Origin: Bretschneidera sinensis
Lineage: Eukaryota > Streptophyta > Magnoliopsida > Brassicales > Akaniaceae
NCBI GenBank assembly: GCA_023935145.1
Contig: CM043700.1
Span: forward strand, 33,699,456 to 33,763,455
DNA: 64,000 nt
Reading direction: 5' to 3'
Both the position numbers and the translations under genes were made by a program. The notes beneath the pieces were generated by a model, which saw only the letters and a list, made by a program, of their open reading frames with translations, searched no databases and had not been told where the DNA came from. Below, one piece after another: positions 11,501 through 25,058 of this stretch (position 1 is the first letter of the stretch; every line of letters begins with the position of its first letter).

Positions 11501-14500
11501 GAAAATCAAGACTGAAAACCTGAATGAGAACATAATCAGCTATTAAAAAGACCAGTCAATCTATTAATGAATTATGTTTGCTCCTCGGATTATAGCCTGA
11601 TAACTGTTCTTTAGGTCAACTATTTACCTAGTCCATGGTAAATATTTTGGTTATATTATCATGTAAATTGATATTTCTGCACCCAGAATGTGCTTTGAGG
11701 TTCTGAAACTCAATTGTCCTAGAAAATTAGAAGAAAATGAACTCTGTCCTAACATAATAAATTAGAGAAGCAAGATTTTTAAGAAAACATCAGAATCCAA
11801 ATTCAACAAGGGATAATCAGTTTGGCAACTACCTTGTGACCATAAAAATGCCCAGCTGGATCACACTTGTACAGTTGTGGCCCTTTCTCTTCATCAATAC
11901 CCAAAACCATAGCAACTTCACAACAAAAGACAAGAAAGATGTTTTAGCGTGCGGTTGGGGGAGGGGGGGGGAGGAGGACTAAGAACCATTTATCAGATGT
12001 GGAAGAAACCACAAACTTACCTACTCCAAGGGGTCTCATATAAGCATGTTGGGTATAGACTTGTGACTTGTCTGCAATCCTATATGAACAAACGATGTCA
12101 TCATAAGTAACTCATATGAGATTATTAATTTCAATGAGCAAGAAAAGGAAATTCCAAGTACTCACAAAAAAGTAACTTACAATTCAAAATGATTATGATG
12201 TTGAAAAGCAAACATATAAGGAAATATGATCAGTTACCACATGGAATCCTTGATTTATTATATGAACCAAGAACATAACCTAGAAGTCAATAGATAAGGA
12301 GCTTATTGGTTGCCAAACTTGTATAAGTGAAGCCCCAAAGAGTTTGTGGTTGTAACTCAAAAAGATAGAAAAATCCAATTTTTCAAACACTTTGTAGTAC
12401 AAATATAAGTCCAATTTTTCAACATCATGGCGATGTTGGCTTTAACCTGGAGCTTACTTTTTAAAATTTTTCAAAAACTTAATTGTTACTGTTATTGCCA
12501 AAACTTAAAATTTGCCACCTATTACTTGATGTTTAATTGTTATTTAATGAAAATTAATAAGATTTGATTTAATTTGACTAAGCTTTTGGAAAATTTTAAA
12601 AAATAAGCTTTCGCTTAAAGTTGGTTTTAAGCTGGACCCAAACATCACCAATATGAGTCCATCAGCGATTTGATCTGCCACACTAGTTTCTAAAATTCCA
12701 TGTACTTTTTTCAATTGTATCTTGGAATAACTTTGTAAGAATTTATTTAATAATATACATGTTAAATCCATCATAAGTACTGAAAAATAATTGCTTTGAA
12801 GTTAATTAAATAACATTCATTTTCACTATGACAACTATACCATTTAGAAAGCACATCCACAGGCATTTCATATCCATATCTGAACCGAAACTCGGCTGCT
12901 TCATTCCTTGCTTGTTGGACCAAGGTCCTCGCATCAGCTGAAAATTGACACAGAAAAGACTTAACTCAGTATCTCACACAATGATTTTCTATATCTAGTC
13001 TAGTAAGAAAATTAAGTTCTTAGCCTGCAATCCAAGGAGAAACCAAAACCAAACTTCCATGTTTATCAATTGGCATCGAAGCAAAAGCGATTAAATGAAG
13101 TATTCTGTTTCATAATGCCTCTATCTTCAAAGACCAAGCAACAACATGTCCTCAAATACAGCCTATCCACAATATTTTGGGAATGTTTTCAAACAAATAC
13201 TAGTACAATCGTCTTTGCATTTTATTTTTTTGATAAGTACAATTGTCTTTGCATTTTCAACAAACAATTCTTTTCATGGCTAAACGGCAGTAGCATTTAT
13301 AGCTACCCAGCTCACATTTGAAAAAGGCAAAGAGAGCTACAATAAACAGAAAAAATAGGATACCGATTGTTGAAGCTCGAGTGCACAACCAATGTTGTGC
13401 GCACAAGTTCCTGGCCTTTGATTTCCTGTGCTCCTCGAGATTGGCATCAATTGCCCAAAACCACACCAAACCCAGTTTGTTTAAATACTGTCATGCCATC
13501 AAACTAAAATTAAAATAAAATACTAAATGAATAGAATCATGGCTGTTTAGGGAGAATTATTCTCATGCTCTTGTTCAGTGACTTTATGCTTCCTTTCTTT
13601 TTTAGTGATCTTTTTTTTAATTTTCTTTTTCTTAACCCAACATATGAAACAATAAAATTGAAGAAATAAGTCTTCAATTTCAATTTAACTGCTCCATTTC
13701 AATTAAAAAAAATTTAAAAAAATCAGTCAATTTTCTCATGCTCGTTGTTTGGCTCTGGGCACGAGTTTAATGCAATGACCATATTCTCCATGCAGAATTC
13801 AAGTTGAGTGTCGAGAACAAAATAGACTACTTTCAGAATCTAGTATATAAAAGAAAAGAAAAGAAAAGTTACGGGAGAAAATAAAAACTGGAATGTTAAA
13901 AGAAAATCAATTACTCATGCAAACCTCTATTTGTTTGGATGATTTGGTTGCTTTACAAGGAAAAAACAAAGAAAAGTGGGCAAATGCAGCCATTAATAAT
14001 GGGTTTTAGCCTTTAGGAGTGCAAACTTGAGAGACCAACGCGCAGAGGAATTGGTCCAACCTTTTTCTTTTTGATAACCACGTAAGTAAATTGGAAGCAA
14101 ACGGGGTTAGGTAATGCTTTGGACAACAGACGTTAATCTCAAGGAACAATGAAAAGCAAGGACTGTGAGCACAAGATTGGTTCTGCGTTCGAGCTTCTGC
14201 AATTGGTATCCAAAATATATTTGGAAGCTCTATTCATTCGATAACGCTTCACGATTTTTCTCAAGAGAGAACTAAGAAGCAAACCTGTCATTCCAGTAGC
14301 TAACAATCCAAGGTACTTGGTAATCGGAAAAAGATGAGAGACGCTAGTCTGATCCAAAAGCTTGTCCTGCCCAATTTATTCGAAAATTACCCAAATTAGC
14401 AAAACCCCATCAAAAGCCTTAATCAAACAAATAAAAAAAATTACAAACAAAAGCAAAGTCAAAAAGAATAATAACCCAAACGAGAAACTCACCGGAACTT

Positions 14501-14761
14501 TCTTCTGTGTGACAACACACACGGAGTCCTTCCCACAAACGCCAATCGAAGTGATCCCGGCCGCCTTCACCGCTTTGAACGCATACTCTACTCACTCACA
14601 CAACTAATCCTCAGTTTGGTTGGCCAGAAAGTGAGGGAAAATACCAAATAAAAAAATAGTTAGAACCAAAGGATTGGAAACTGACCGACTTGAAAGAGAC
14701 GACCTTCGGGTGAGAAGATGGTGATGTGACGATCGTAGCCAGCTCCACTTCCTCTACTCAT
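5529..14761 (-). CDS. PAA1: 20S proteasome subunit alpha-1 (alpha type-6), nine exons, 246 aa
   Basis: Encodes the alpha-1 subunit of the 20S core proteasome outer ring, a non-catalytic structural and gating subunit in cytosol and nucleus. Exons in transcription order: 14761-14686, 14587-14493, 14366-14285, 12937-12841, 12079-12021, 11915-11833, 7640-7545, 6126-6067, 5621-5529. All have AG acceptors and GT donors, phases agree, and the total is 741 nt, giving 246 codons plus TGA, the usual family length. The N terminus [20 protein letters not shown] is the conserved alpha-ring signature, followed by [47 protein letters not shown] and the C-terminal [14 protein letters not shown]. Residue 43 is Cys (GVCGKDS) where I recall Arg in relatives. 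Introns 6 and 7 are swollen by transposons. The gene shares a short promoter region with RPS29. The coding sequence looks intact and functional. Confidence 0.95.
6295..6525 (+). mobile_element. LINE (L1-like) 3'-end fragment in intron 7 of PAA1
   Basis: The segment AAAGATCGATTGGTTCTCGT followed by TTTTTGGTTAGAGGGAATTTTTTTTTGTAAA and a 'ccttggtgtcc' tail aligns with the 3' ends of the two LINE copies in intron 6 (GGTTAGAGGGAATTTTTTTGTAAAC near 10110, GGTTCAACACCC...AATTTTTTTGTC near 8711). It is a severely 5'-truncated copy, antisense to PAA1. Boundaries are approximate. Confidence 0.6.
7019..7040. repeat. (AT)n microsatellite in PAA1 intron 7
   Basis: About ten uninterrupted AT dinucleotides. 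Confidence 0.9.
8155..8865 (+). mobile_element. LINE (L1-like) 3' fragment, decayed, in PAA1 intron 6
   Basis: The translation retains pieces of the C-terminal reverse-transcriptase zinc-binding (zf-RVT) region of plant L1 elements: [17 protein letters not shown] near 8178, then [16 protein letters not shown] near 8268 and the KSKFLC block near 8390, across frameshifts and stops. The 3' end shares the 'ggttcaacaccc...aattttttt' tail with the neighbouring LINE copy. It is antisense to PAA1. Confidence 0.75.
8915..11353. mobile_element. Non-autonomous long-TIR DNA transposon (MULE-like), interrupted by a LINE
   Basis: The left end TAGGCTAAAATGCCCTTTGG (8915) matches the reverse complement of the right end at 11353 (TAGACTTAAATGCATTTTGG). 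Homology continues through GGTTTGGGGG, TTGTGGCAATT and AAAATTGTTGCAAT. The left arm is then split by a LINE (9007-10242) and resumes at 10251 with AACATTCCGTCCAAATCA, matching the reverse complement of 11223-11246. Total arm length is about 200 bp or more, typical of Mutator-like elements. The internal region 10400-11090 shows no transposase. A clean target duplication was not found, so the superfamily call is tentative. It lies in PAA1 intron 6. Confidence 0.72.
9007..10242 (+). mobile_element. LINE (L1-like), 5'-truncated, inserted in the TIR element
   Basis: Contains the C-terminal zf-RVT region of a plant L1 ORF2: [20 protein letters not shown] (about 9138-9200), [28 protein letters not shown] (9475-9530), then [18 protein letters not shown] and a SSKKVNFFV block followed by [12 protein letters not shown]. 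Stops break the frame at 9363, 9732 and later. It ends in an A-rich tail (10231-10239). Flanking TTGCAATGT (8998-9006) and TTGCCATGT (10243-10251) form a 9-bp target duplication with one mismatch. It is antisense to PAA1. Confidence 0.85.
12428..12650. mobile_element. MITE-like inverted-repeat element in PAA1 intron 4
   Basis: The left end TGGCGATGTTGGCTTTAACC pairs with the reverse complement of the right end (TGGTGATGTTTGGGTCCAGC), and both arms continue into AGCTTA..TTTTTAAAATTTT. It is about 223 bp with no coding capacity. The short length and end motif suit a hAT-type MITE, but the target duplication was not resolved. Confidence 0.6.
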
Positions 14762-16227
<1,466 letters not shown>

Positions 16228-17703
16228 GGAGCGACAATGAGGAGGAAACTTAACGCTGAGCAGTGGATGGATATGCATTGAATTTTCCCCTTTTTTAGTG
16301 ATTTCTTTTTAGAACTAACTTGAAAGATTGTTAGTTATGTGTTTGAGTGTTTCAGCATTTTTGACTCTTAGTTGAATATTCTAAATTCTCATGAATGTTA
16401 GTTTGAATTTGCGTCCACTTTATAATGCTTTGATGATTTGTGTCCTCGGGCATGTGTGAGAGAGAGTTATGACCTGACTGTTTTTTTATGATGATGATTA
16501 TGAGCTTATCTTGGTGGTGTCATACTATTAAAGAAATTACTGACTTAAGGTGTTGTGAAAATATTATCACATTGATTTTATTCCAGTTTTCAGTCAATTT
16601 ACGTACTACAAAACATAATAGTATGATGAACATGATCGATAAAATAGGTTTAGGAGAAACGAATAATCCAACAGACAATTGTTGCAGTCCTTGCAGAAAA
16701 GTTTATATGATCATGGTTGAATGGTTTTTTTTTTCTTTCTTGGTGCTTGAAAAATGTTTAGAGTGTGGAATTCTTGTTAACGCTATGTAAGCATTCTCAC
16801 ACGAGTCAGGTACAAATGATACCAGATCATCGAGTAAAATTTGACTTTTGACACCACAGTTGGAGGATTCAAACTCAATCAATTTTGACAAGTTGAGCGA
16901 ACCTTAATCAGTTCTTTAAAGCTTTTGATGGTAGATCGATTTTAAATAGCACAAAACCCAATCCTGAACATATATGTAAGGCAGAAAAAGTTATACCATG
17001 GGATGTGGACTATGATTCTAGTTAGAGAAGCATTTATGAAAACACCTCCCTTGAAACTACTTTCTTTTGTGCTGGCAAGAACAAATTTACATTGCATCAG
17101 CAGGTGTTTCATAAGCTCACAACAGAGTTTATGTTGTAAATGCCGTCATTGCTGATGATGGGGAAAAGGTCCTAAGCTAGTCTGATCTAAAGGGCAACGC
17201 GTCTCATAGGGCATAACTCTCTTCTTTTTATTACTGAGTTAGCTTTGTGCTTTGTTGCAATACTCCAGCTTTTCGCTCAATTATCGGATAAATAATTTTT
17301 GCATTTAACCAAAAAAATATAGAATAGCATGGCTAGGTCCACAAATCAAAATAGTGGTACAGCACACCTCAAACATAAAAAAAAAAAGAGGCGTTGAGAA
17401 GGTTGATTCACAGTCACAGACCATAGCAGAAGCTAACCAATTATGTTTTCGACCAAAAGTGTTTCACTTAGTTTGAATATTTATTTGCGTTTCATTTATT
17501 TAAGACAATATTTTACAAAATCCAGGTAATATTTGCCTGAGCATACCCAAGAGAAATACATTCTTATAACAATCACAGCTGTAACAATGAGGTATAACAT
17601 AAAGGAAGAGTAATTCCAGCATTCTTCTGACTTACAGCCATATTACACGTCAATAACCTTATATGCCACTAGGATCAACTTTGCCCGGTTGAAGAACCAT
17701 ACC
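16228..17703. other. Convergent 3' region between RPS29 and MTNA
   Basis: Two genes converge here, so both 3' UTRs lie inside (RPS29 from 16228, MTNA ending toward about 17500). The open frames in this stretch (for example 16488-16790) are AT-rich and match nothing recognised. No other gene, RNA or transposon was seen. Confidence 0.5.
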
Positions 17704-20700
17704 TCATACAGAAGACTGCCCAGCTGCCTTTTGTATGAAACCCTTTATGTCAAAAGCATCGGTGCCCATCTTTGTAATTACACCCTGCTCAAACAAGACA
17801 GTCATTAAGTTGAAGTTCAGCCGGATATATTATATTTCCCCAAAAGAATGCAGACCAGAGAGAGAAAGAGAAATACCTTTTCTGTAATGATACCAGCTAT
17901 CATATTGGCTGGGGTAACATCAAAAGCAGGGTTCCAAACAGAAATTCCAGATGCAGCAACTTGTTCCCCGAGTCCACCACGTGAGTTCAACAACTCTTTT
18001 GCAGATCTTTCCTCTATAATTATCTCTTGTCCAGAAGAAAGAGATAAATCGACAGAAGTCAGCGGCGCAGCAACATAAAATGGAATTTTATGATACGTTG
18101 CACATAAGGCAAGGCTGTAAGTTCCGATCTTATTAGCAGTATCACCTGCAATTAGTACAGAACAGTTAAACCTACTTCCTAGAATTAGAACACAAGCATA
18201 GGAATCATCATATGCACTGAAGTACCATTTGCAGCCACACGATCTGCTCCAACAATGACAGCACTTACACGGCCATCTTTCATTAATGCAGCTGCAGCAG
18301 AGTCTGCTATGAGAGTAGCTGGTATGTTATCATGCACCAACTCAAAAGCTGTGAGTCTAGATCCCTGCAGTTATAATCAAACATATAATAAGAATAATCA
18401 CAAACAATGGCTAAAACATACGTAAACTGATTATTTGATTTTGACAATGATTGCTCATTAAACTTGGGACATTGACCTCATGAGGGATAAGATAACTGTT
18501 GGGCTAAGCACATGGTCATAGATAAACTGATTATTATAATCCACTTCAAGTCCCTACCCTTTTGTACCAAAGAACAGTGCAGGATAACCAAGCATGATAT
18601 CTGTGACAAGTTCAAATTCAGATGAACCTAGATAAGAAAATAAAATACACACTAATGCAGCTATGTTTACGTGACACCTCAACAAACCAATAAGACCCTC
18701 ACTTTTTAAGGTGGCTACTAGAGTAATCAAATTAACTATCCTTCGATTCCAGTTGAGAAAATTTTCACCTTTATGTTAACTATTTGTATTGATTTATGTT
18801 TCATTTTGATGCAAATCTATCATTATGATAGCGAAGAACTAATCAGTTTTGCAGTTGGAGGATGAAGGATCACCAGCACTAGAATTAAATCCTGCCATTA
18901 TGATCATGTGCATAATTCCTATCTACTCTTTGGGACAAATTTAATCTTTAGAATTTCCAGTATTTTGCAGGCAACAACCTCAGCTGTCATATGGAGAATG
19001 TCTGCTTAAGTAAGGAGAACGAAATGCACATATCCGAGCATTAACCATCCAGTGTCTTTATTAACATAATCTATGCGCAATAATATGTCAATCCTGAAAT
19101 TTGAGAATATAATCTTACACTATATTCCTATATATTTTCTTGGAACGAATTTGTAACATTTTTTAGTCTGCACTTGCTCCAGTGCCTTTGTTAAACCTTT
19201 AACCAAGTTTACATGAATATTCATTACTAACTACCAGCTAAATAGTTACCTGATTGAACGGACGTGTTTCTGTGCAGTAGGCCCTTTCTAACAATCCTTC
19301 AGCATGAAGTGCACGGATTACACCAAGGGCGGTACCATATCCCGCAGTTGCAAGACTGGGAAAAGATATTGTATTACAGACTTACAGTTAGTTCAATATG
19401 GGTAGTTTCAGTTTCCGCCAGAGTCCAAACACCACTTTGTCAATAAAAAGAAAGAGAAAATGGAAAAATAGAAAGTAAAAGGAACCAAGACGAATGCTTT
19501 TTCTTTTACTTTTTTGGGGGAGGGGAGAGGGGGAGAGAGATTATCATTATAAATAAAGAATGGTAAAAGAAGAGGTACCTGCCCGTGTTGCAATGGGTCA
19601 GAATAGAAAACATCTTAGAGTTTTCCAGCTGACTCTGAAGAAAACTTGATCCAAAAGACCCAATTGCTTTGTTTGAAGCGACATCATCCTTAAGCATAAT
19701 CTCAGCAGCTTCAATGTAGGCCTACAAGATTGACAGAGCAAGTATTGCAGAAGATTACCACTAGGCATGTTTCAACTTCAACAGAAACCAAGCTGAAGCA
19801 AAGCAGTAACTGAAGAGAGGCCAATTTGGGCAACTATGTATCCAGGTAAGTTCTAAGACAGTTTAGGCTCAATTCATGCAAATTGACGTCACAAAGAATA
19901 AACCATGACAAGTGTTTTACTACCTGAAAAACAACACTGGGTTCTGAAGCAGTGACAGCAGCCTTCGATATAACTTCTTTAAGTTTTGTTGCAGCATCTG
20001 AAAGATTTACCGCAGTTGGTCGACTGAAAAGGCATGAATGCCATTAAATTAAAATTTCAACAGCTCAGGCAGAGAGTATTAAATTTAACTACACAAAGTA
20101 CTTCCAACAAGAATGGTTAAGGTGGGGAAAACAGATGCTATTTGCATATAACTGCACTGGCTTAGCAGGTTCATACAGCAACATTGATCCTTTTCCAAAA
20201 TGCATGAAATTTACTTGTGCCTTCTTTTAAAAGCGTGAATTCCCTTCACACTTCAAACAGAGTGTAAGTAGGCCCAGCTTTTGACAAAAGCATGAGTCAG
20301 ACTCAGAAGCCTAGGTCTTTTTTGCAGTGAGGCATGGCATATCGCTTAATGCATTTACCATGTGTGGGCAGCTAACTATAAATAACAGTGCCCATTACTT
20401 GAACCAACCAAAAATGTTACTTTGTCACCAAACACCTAGACAAACAACAAAAAAGTTTAGTTGGTCACCAGCAAGTTGAGCACTAGACTGAGCAAAGCTT
20501 AATACCTAGAGACAAGATATTCCAGCTTCTTCTCCAGGAAAGAAGCAGCATTATCAGATGTCCCATTATAACCCTCTAAGTTAGACACTTCTACTGCCAA
20601 GGAGAGGGCTGCTGCAATAGCAATAGCAGGTGCCCCACGTACCACCATATCCCGTATTGCAACCCTGAAACATCAAGTAGATATCGCTTAGATATTTGCA

Positions 20701-21554
20701 TACTTTCGTTGATTTGCACGTGATGTCCACAAAAAAGGGAAAAAAACTGCTGAGTAACCAATGTGCAAGATTCTGCATGCTACATTTCTAAATTTCAAAC
20801 AACTGAAATTTTAATTGAAGGCAATCACCTCCGTTAATAGAAATCATAAGGCAGATTCAGTAGGTTAAACAATAATTAGTCATGCACAGCAAACCAAATT
20901 AGCAATCTGAAAAGTTTCACAAACAACCACACTGATTATTCCCCATGCATGGTTTGTAATAATTAACAATAACTTCATAAAATTGGGATAACAAAAAAGA
21001 TAATTTTTTCCACACTTTTCATGAAGACAAATTCATTCTTCAAATGAATCATAGATTGCTAAACAAAAGAAACAAAATGGAAAAATTAAAACAAGAAGTG
21101 CCAAAAGGAGTAGAAGTAGCTAAGTTACCAACTTACCATCCATCTGTTGCGTCTCGAATATCCAAGTACATAGTCTCCGAAGGAAGCTTTCTCTGTTAAA
21201 AAAACAAATCATCATTAAGCAGAGAAAAATAATCAACAAACAAGATAGTATCTGTCAAAATTGCTTCCCATAACTAAATTTTCCTCTAAGATTCGTTTTT
21301 CTGTAGTTTTAGTTCCACTATAAATTCGTTCATTTCCAGTACTTAATGAAAGACAAAATCTATTTATTTTCGCCAGAAAACGGGAACTAATTGTGTTAAA
21401 AATAATTTTATTAGCAAGAAAAAATGTTGAGTTTTATTATTCAGTAAGAGATTGGGACCTGATCGAGTAGCTGAAGAAAACCACGCTTGTAGCAGATAGA
21501 CTGGAGAGAGTTGTCTGCTTCAACTGCATCACTGAAGTTAGTACCAGGAGCCAT
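17704..21554 (-). CDS. MTNA: Methylthioribose-1-phosphate isomerase, nine exons, 382 aa
   Basis: Converts 5-methylthioribose-1-phosphate to 5-methylthioribulose-1-phosphate in the methionine salvage (Yang) cycle, recycling the by-product of ethylene, polyamine and nicotianamine synthesis. Exons in transcription order: 21554-21459, 21192-21137, 20664-20506, 20023-19924, 19721-19579, 19355-19250, 18364-18226, 18145-17877, 17784-17704. All borders are GT-AG, phases agree, and the total is 1149 nt. It belongs to the aIF-2B/eIF-2B-like isomerase fold. The substrate-binding RGAPAIA is at residues 60-66, the catalytic Cys is in THCNTG (Cys181), and the catalytic Asp is in VGADRV (Asp261). The family relative eIF2B-alpha lacks this pair, so the isomerase assignment is favoured. 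The C terminus is [11 protein letters not shown]. It appears intact and functional. Confidence 0.95.
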
Positions 21555-22532
21555 TGATTGGTGTAGGATTGCTAGGGATTCGATCAAAGAAGAAAGAAGC
21601 GGAGTAACAACACACCAACCAGTGAGGCGTGCTAAGAGCCGACATCGTTTTTATTTTTTTATTCTCTAATTTAAATCTTTTTTTTAGGGAAATCTTTAAT
21701 TGCGCAAGATCCTCCTTGTTTCTATAGCTTTTCATTTTTACCCCAATTCTAACTGTTGCAATTCTCGTGGTTCTTTATTTTAATTAAATCTTTGATTGGC
21801 TTTTTTTTTATCAAAAATATAATTTCGCGGAAAAGTCGTTGAAAGTATTGATTCCTTCTTCAAAAGTTGTCAATTCCGAATATTTAAGAAATGATTATAA
21901 AATGTGTTCGATAATATGTCTTAATTATAAAATATCAAAAATACATTTTAACCAAATATTATATAATACTGTACAATATTAAATAAAATAGTAGGAATGT
22001 AATAATAAAATTATAAAATAAGATTGTATTTTTGTTATTTGATTGTTTTATCTACTAAAAATAAAAATAATGAATATAATGTATTAAAATAAAATAAATA
22101 TAATTAAAAAACTTATAATACAATAAACTATAGAGTATGTGGATATACAATGTAAATTTCAAATTTTGAAATTTGAGAATATGAAATTAAGAAATATGCA
22201 AATAAATCAAAATATTTTGTTGTTCAAATTTAATGTATTAAAAATTTAAAAATATATGGTTAAAGTTCTTATTCTATTCTTTTACTTTTTTATATACAAT
22301 ATAACAAATCAACATTTGTTTATAAGAATAAGTTCAATATATTGAAGTTGTTATTATTGGTTAAAATGATAGTATTCTATATATTGGGTATTTGCAATGT
22401 TTATGGGTCGGTTTTTATGTTAAGTCAAAGTGATGAATATCAATCTATTAACAGAGAATAAAAAAAATATGACGATAAATCTTTTTTAATTAAAAAATGA
22501 TTTTATAAATTAATTTAATTTACTATTTACTA

Positions 22533-22571
<39 letters not shown>

Positions 22572-23829
22572 TACTTTAGGCTTCAATTTTTGATCTTTAT
22601 AGAAAATAAGCTTTACAAAAGCCACAAAATAAGGGATAACCAAAAACCTCGCCCGATGGGGCTCTAACAATCCATATCTCGTTTGGGCGGGTTTGGACAA
22701 TTTTGTCCCCACAAAAAAAGGACGAAAATGAGGTTTAATTCTTTCTTAGTTTGGGCCCAAGTACAAGGATTACATTCCTCACTCGAATATTCCACAAACC
22801 CGATATTTATTGTCTTATATAATATTTTTTATATATTATGATAATTAAACATATGAAATTTTATATTTACTTTTTATTTTTGTTGTATTAGGTTAGTTTT
22901 AAAATAATTATAAAAATATAAAATTCATAATGGTTTCACAAAAAAAAAACTTTTAAATTTTCAAACTACAAATAATCGTCACGAGTAAATGGGAGATATC
23001 CTCGTTGATAACAAAACGGAGGTGAGAGAAAATCTTAATCAAGTATGGGGCGGGATGATGGAGGATTTTGGTAATAAGGACGGGTAATGTATTTCTCGTC
23101 TCAAATCCGTCCATTTATCATTCTTACACGTAATTAAAAACATCAAATTACATCATTTGAAAATAAAAAATGGTATAAATTCAATTACCCTCTTTCTTAA
23201 TATAATATAATAAATTTAATTTATTAAAAGTATATTTTTATGGGTATTAAAGATCTAATTTTGGTTTATTACTTAAATTGATTGTATTATATTTTGTTAT
23301 TTTTTTAATTTAAATCAATTGAGATCAAAAGAGATTTATTCTTGCAGTATTCACGTTTTAATTTGTTTTTAGAATATGATTTGATAAATTCAATTTCGTA
23401 AAATATAATAAATAATGAAATATTATTTTTTATATATTTGATAACTGTGATTAAATAATATTAAAAATCTCTTATTTAAAAGGGTAGATCTTATACATTG
23501 CTTATTTCGAGTCAAAATGTTCTCACTTGTGCAAATTATATTTTATTGATTAAATTTATGTATCCTATTTCATCAAAGCAAGTAATTTGGAAAATCACCA
23601 TACGTAAACATTCATCATGTGAATCTCTCATGATCGGAAAGAAACGACAAACATGGTCTTACGTTTGTTCCAAATTCATAATTAAGTCAAACAAAGGCTA
23701 CGATAGTGGTATTTTAAACACTTTATAACCCTATTTAAACACTAAAATCAGTTTAAACATCAACAACTGGTTTTTTTTTTCTTTCTATATTCGATGAAAA
23801 AATAAAAAGAAAACAAGTGACAGAAACAG
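21555..23829. other. AT-rich spacer between MTNA and the TBL gene
   Basis: Contains the MTNA promoter (just above 21554) and the upstream region of the TBL gene. It is very AT-rich with a (TTA)n/(ATT)n microsatellite at about 22538-22570. Open frames here are short and match nothing recognised. The stretch near 22600-22790 is more GC-rich but unassigned. Confidence 0.5.
22538..22570. repeat. (ATT)n microsatellite
   Basis: About eleven ATT units in an AT-rich spacer. Confidence 0.9.
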
Positions 23830-25058
23830 TATCGTTCGCCATTTACGTACTCTCTTGTTCTCTCTGTTAGCTGGAGCATCTTGTTTCAGTGCAGGTGAGA
23901 CTTCTTCTTCTTCTTCTTCGTCTCTTGCTTCATCTTCTACTACTTCTATTCTCTCTAACAATTATTTACCTAAAAGCTCTTCTTCTTCTTCTCTCGTTGT
24001 TAGGTTTTTGCGATCCTAACTCGAATCAGAATCAACATTACAATTTTATCTTCGCCTCGAAATTTCTAATAATTAAAAATCAAATCTTTTACCTGTTTGC
24101 ATGGTCTTATTGTAGCCGGATCTTATCGGGTCTGATGTGATTTGAATAGTTTTCTTTTGCTGTTTATATTTTGGGAATCTTGTATTTGAGGTTGAATTGG
24201 TAGCCGTGTTTTAAAGATTGATTGCTTTGTATAGTTTGTTTATGTGAAATTCTGAAATGTTGTTTGTTTGGTGCATCTAAAAGAAGAGAGTTTTTTCTTA
24301 ACTGAGTTTAGTTAGACTATAATCTTGGCTAAAAAATAAGTCTCTAAAGTATAATTGTACTGTCTTAGTGAATTGGTTTCTATATAAAATCCACGAAATC
24401 TATGTGGTGAAGTAGTTACTTTCTGGGGTTGTATGGAGCAATTAGCTTGAAGGATTTTTTTATGGTTAACACGAATTTCCAGGTTTATACAATACATGTT
24501 ATCTATGGTAAGCTAAATCAACTTATCGTCCTCTGAATTTTTATAACTCTTGGATATGAATTACGTGATAGTTGCGGTGAGGGCTATATAGTGAGGTCCA
24601 ATCTTTATTTTTCACCTAGCTGCGTTTATAAAAATGAAACGTAAAGCAGAGGAAGCGGGGAATTTTGAGAGTAGCTTTTAAGTAATCAGATTTCTGTCTA
24701 AAACTGTAATGATTTTCTTGCAAAAGTAGAACCTCTTTCATTCAATCTTAGCTAGATACTTTCTTGTTGATATTGTGAAAACGGGGATTCTTGAAATTAC
24801 ATACTAGATTTTTGCTGGTGATAAGTTTTGTATTAATGTCAACTGGGTTTTTTTCTTGCCAAGCCTTTGTTCAGGTGCTTGTTTGTATTAGATGATACTG
24901 TTGGGTATGCTAGTGGAGCTAATCCAAGTTGTAAAATTCTGGGTTAATTGTATTTTCCTTTTGAATTGTAATGAATTTATTCCCTATCTTATTGTGTAAA
25001 TCTTTCTGAGTGCCTTGGATGATTTATTGACAAGTCTGCATTTTGATCTGTGTATAGG
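23830..25058 (+). other. Probable 5' UTR exon and leader intron of the TBL gene
   Basis: A CT-rich leader ends in GTGCAG|GTGAGACTTC at 23894, a strong donor, and TGTATAG|G immediately precedes the start codon at 25059, a good acceptor. The roughly 1.16-kb stretch between them is T-rich with no coding sequence. A leader intron is a common arrangement in plant genes. The transcription start is not determined. Confidence 0.55.

Noticed and set aside
24312..24497. Minus-strand frame in the TBL leader intron
   Set aside because: Short, AT-rich, no family match, and contained in a likely intron.
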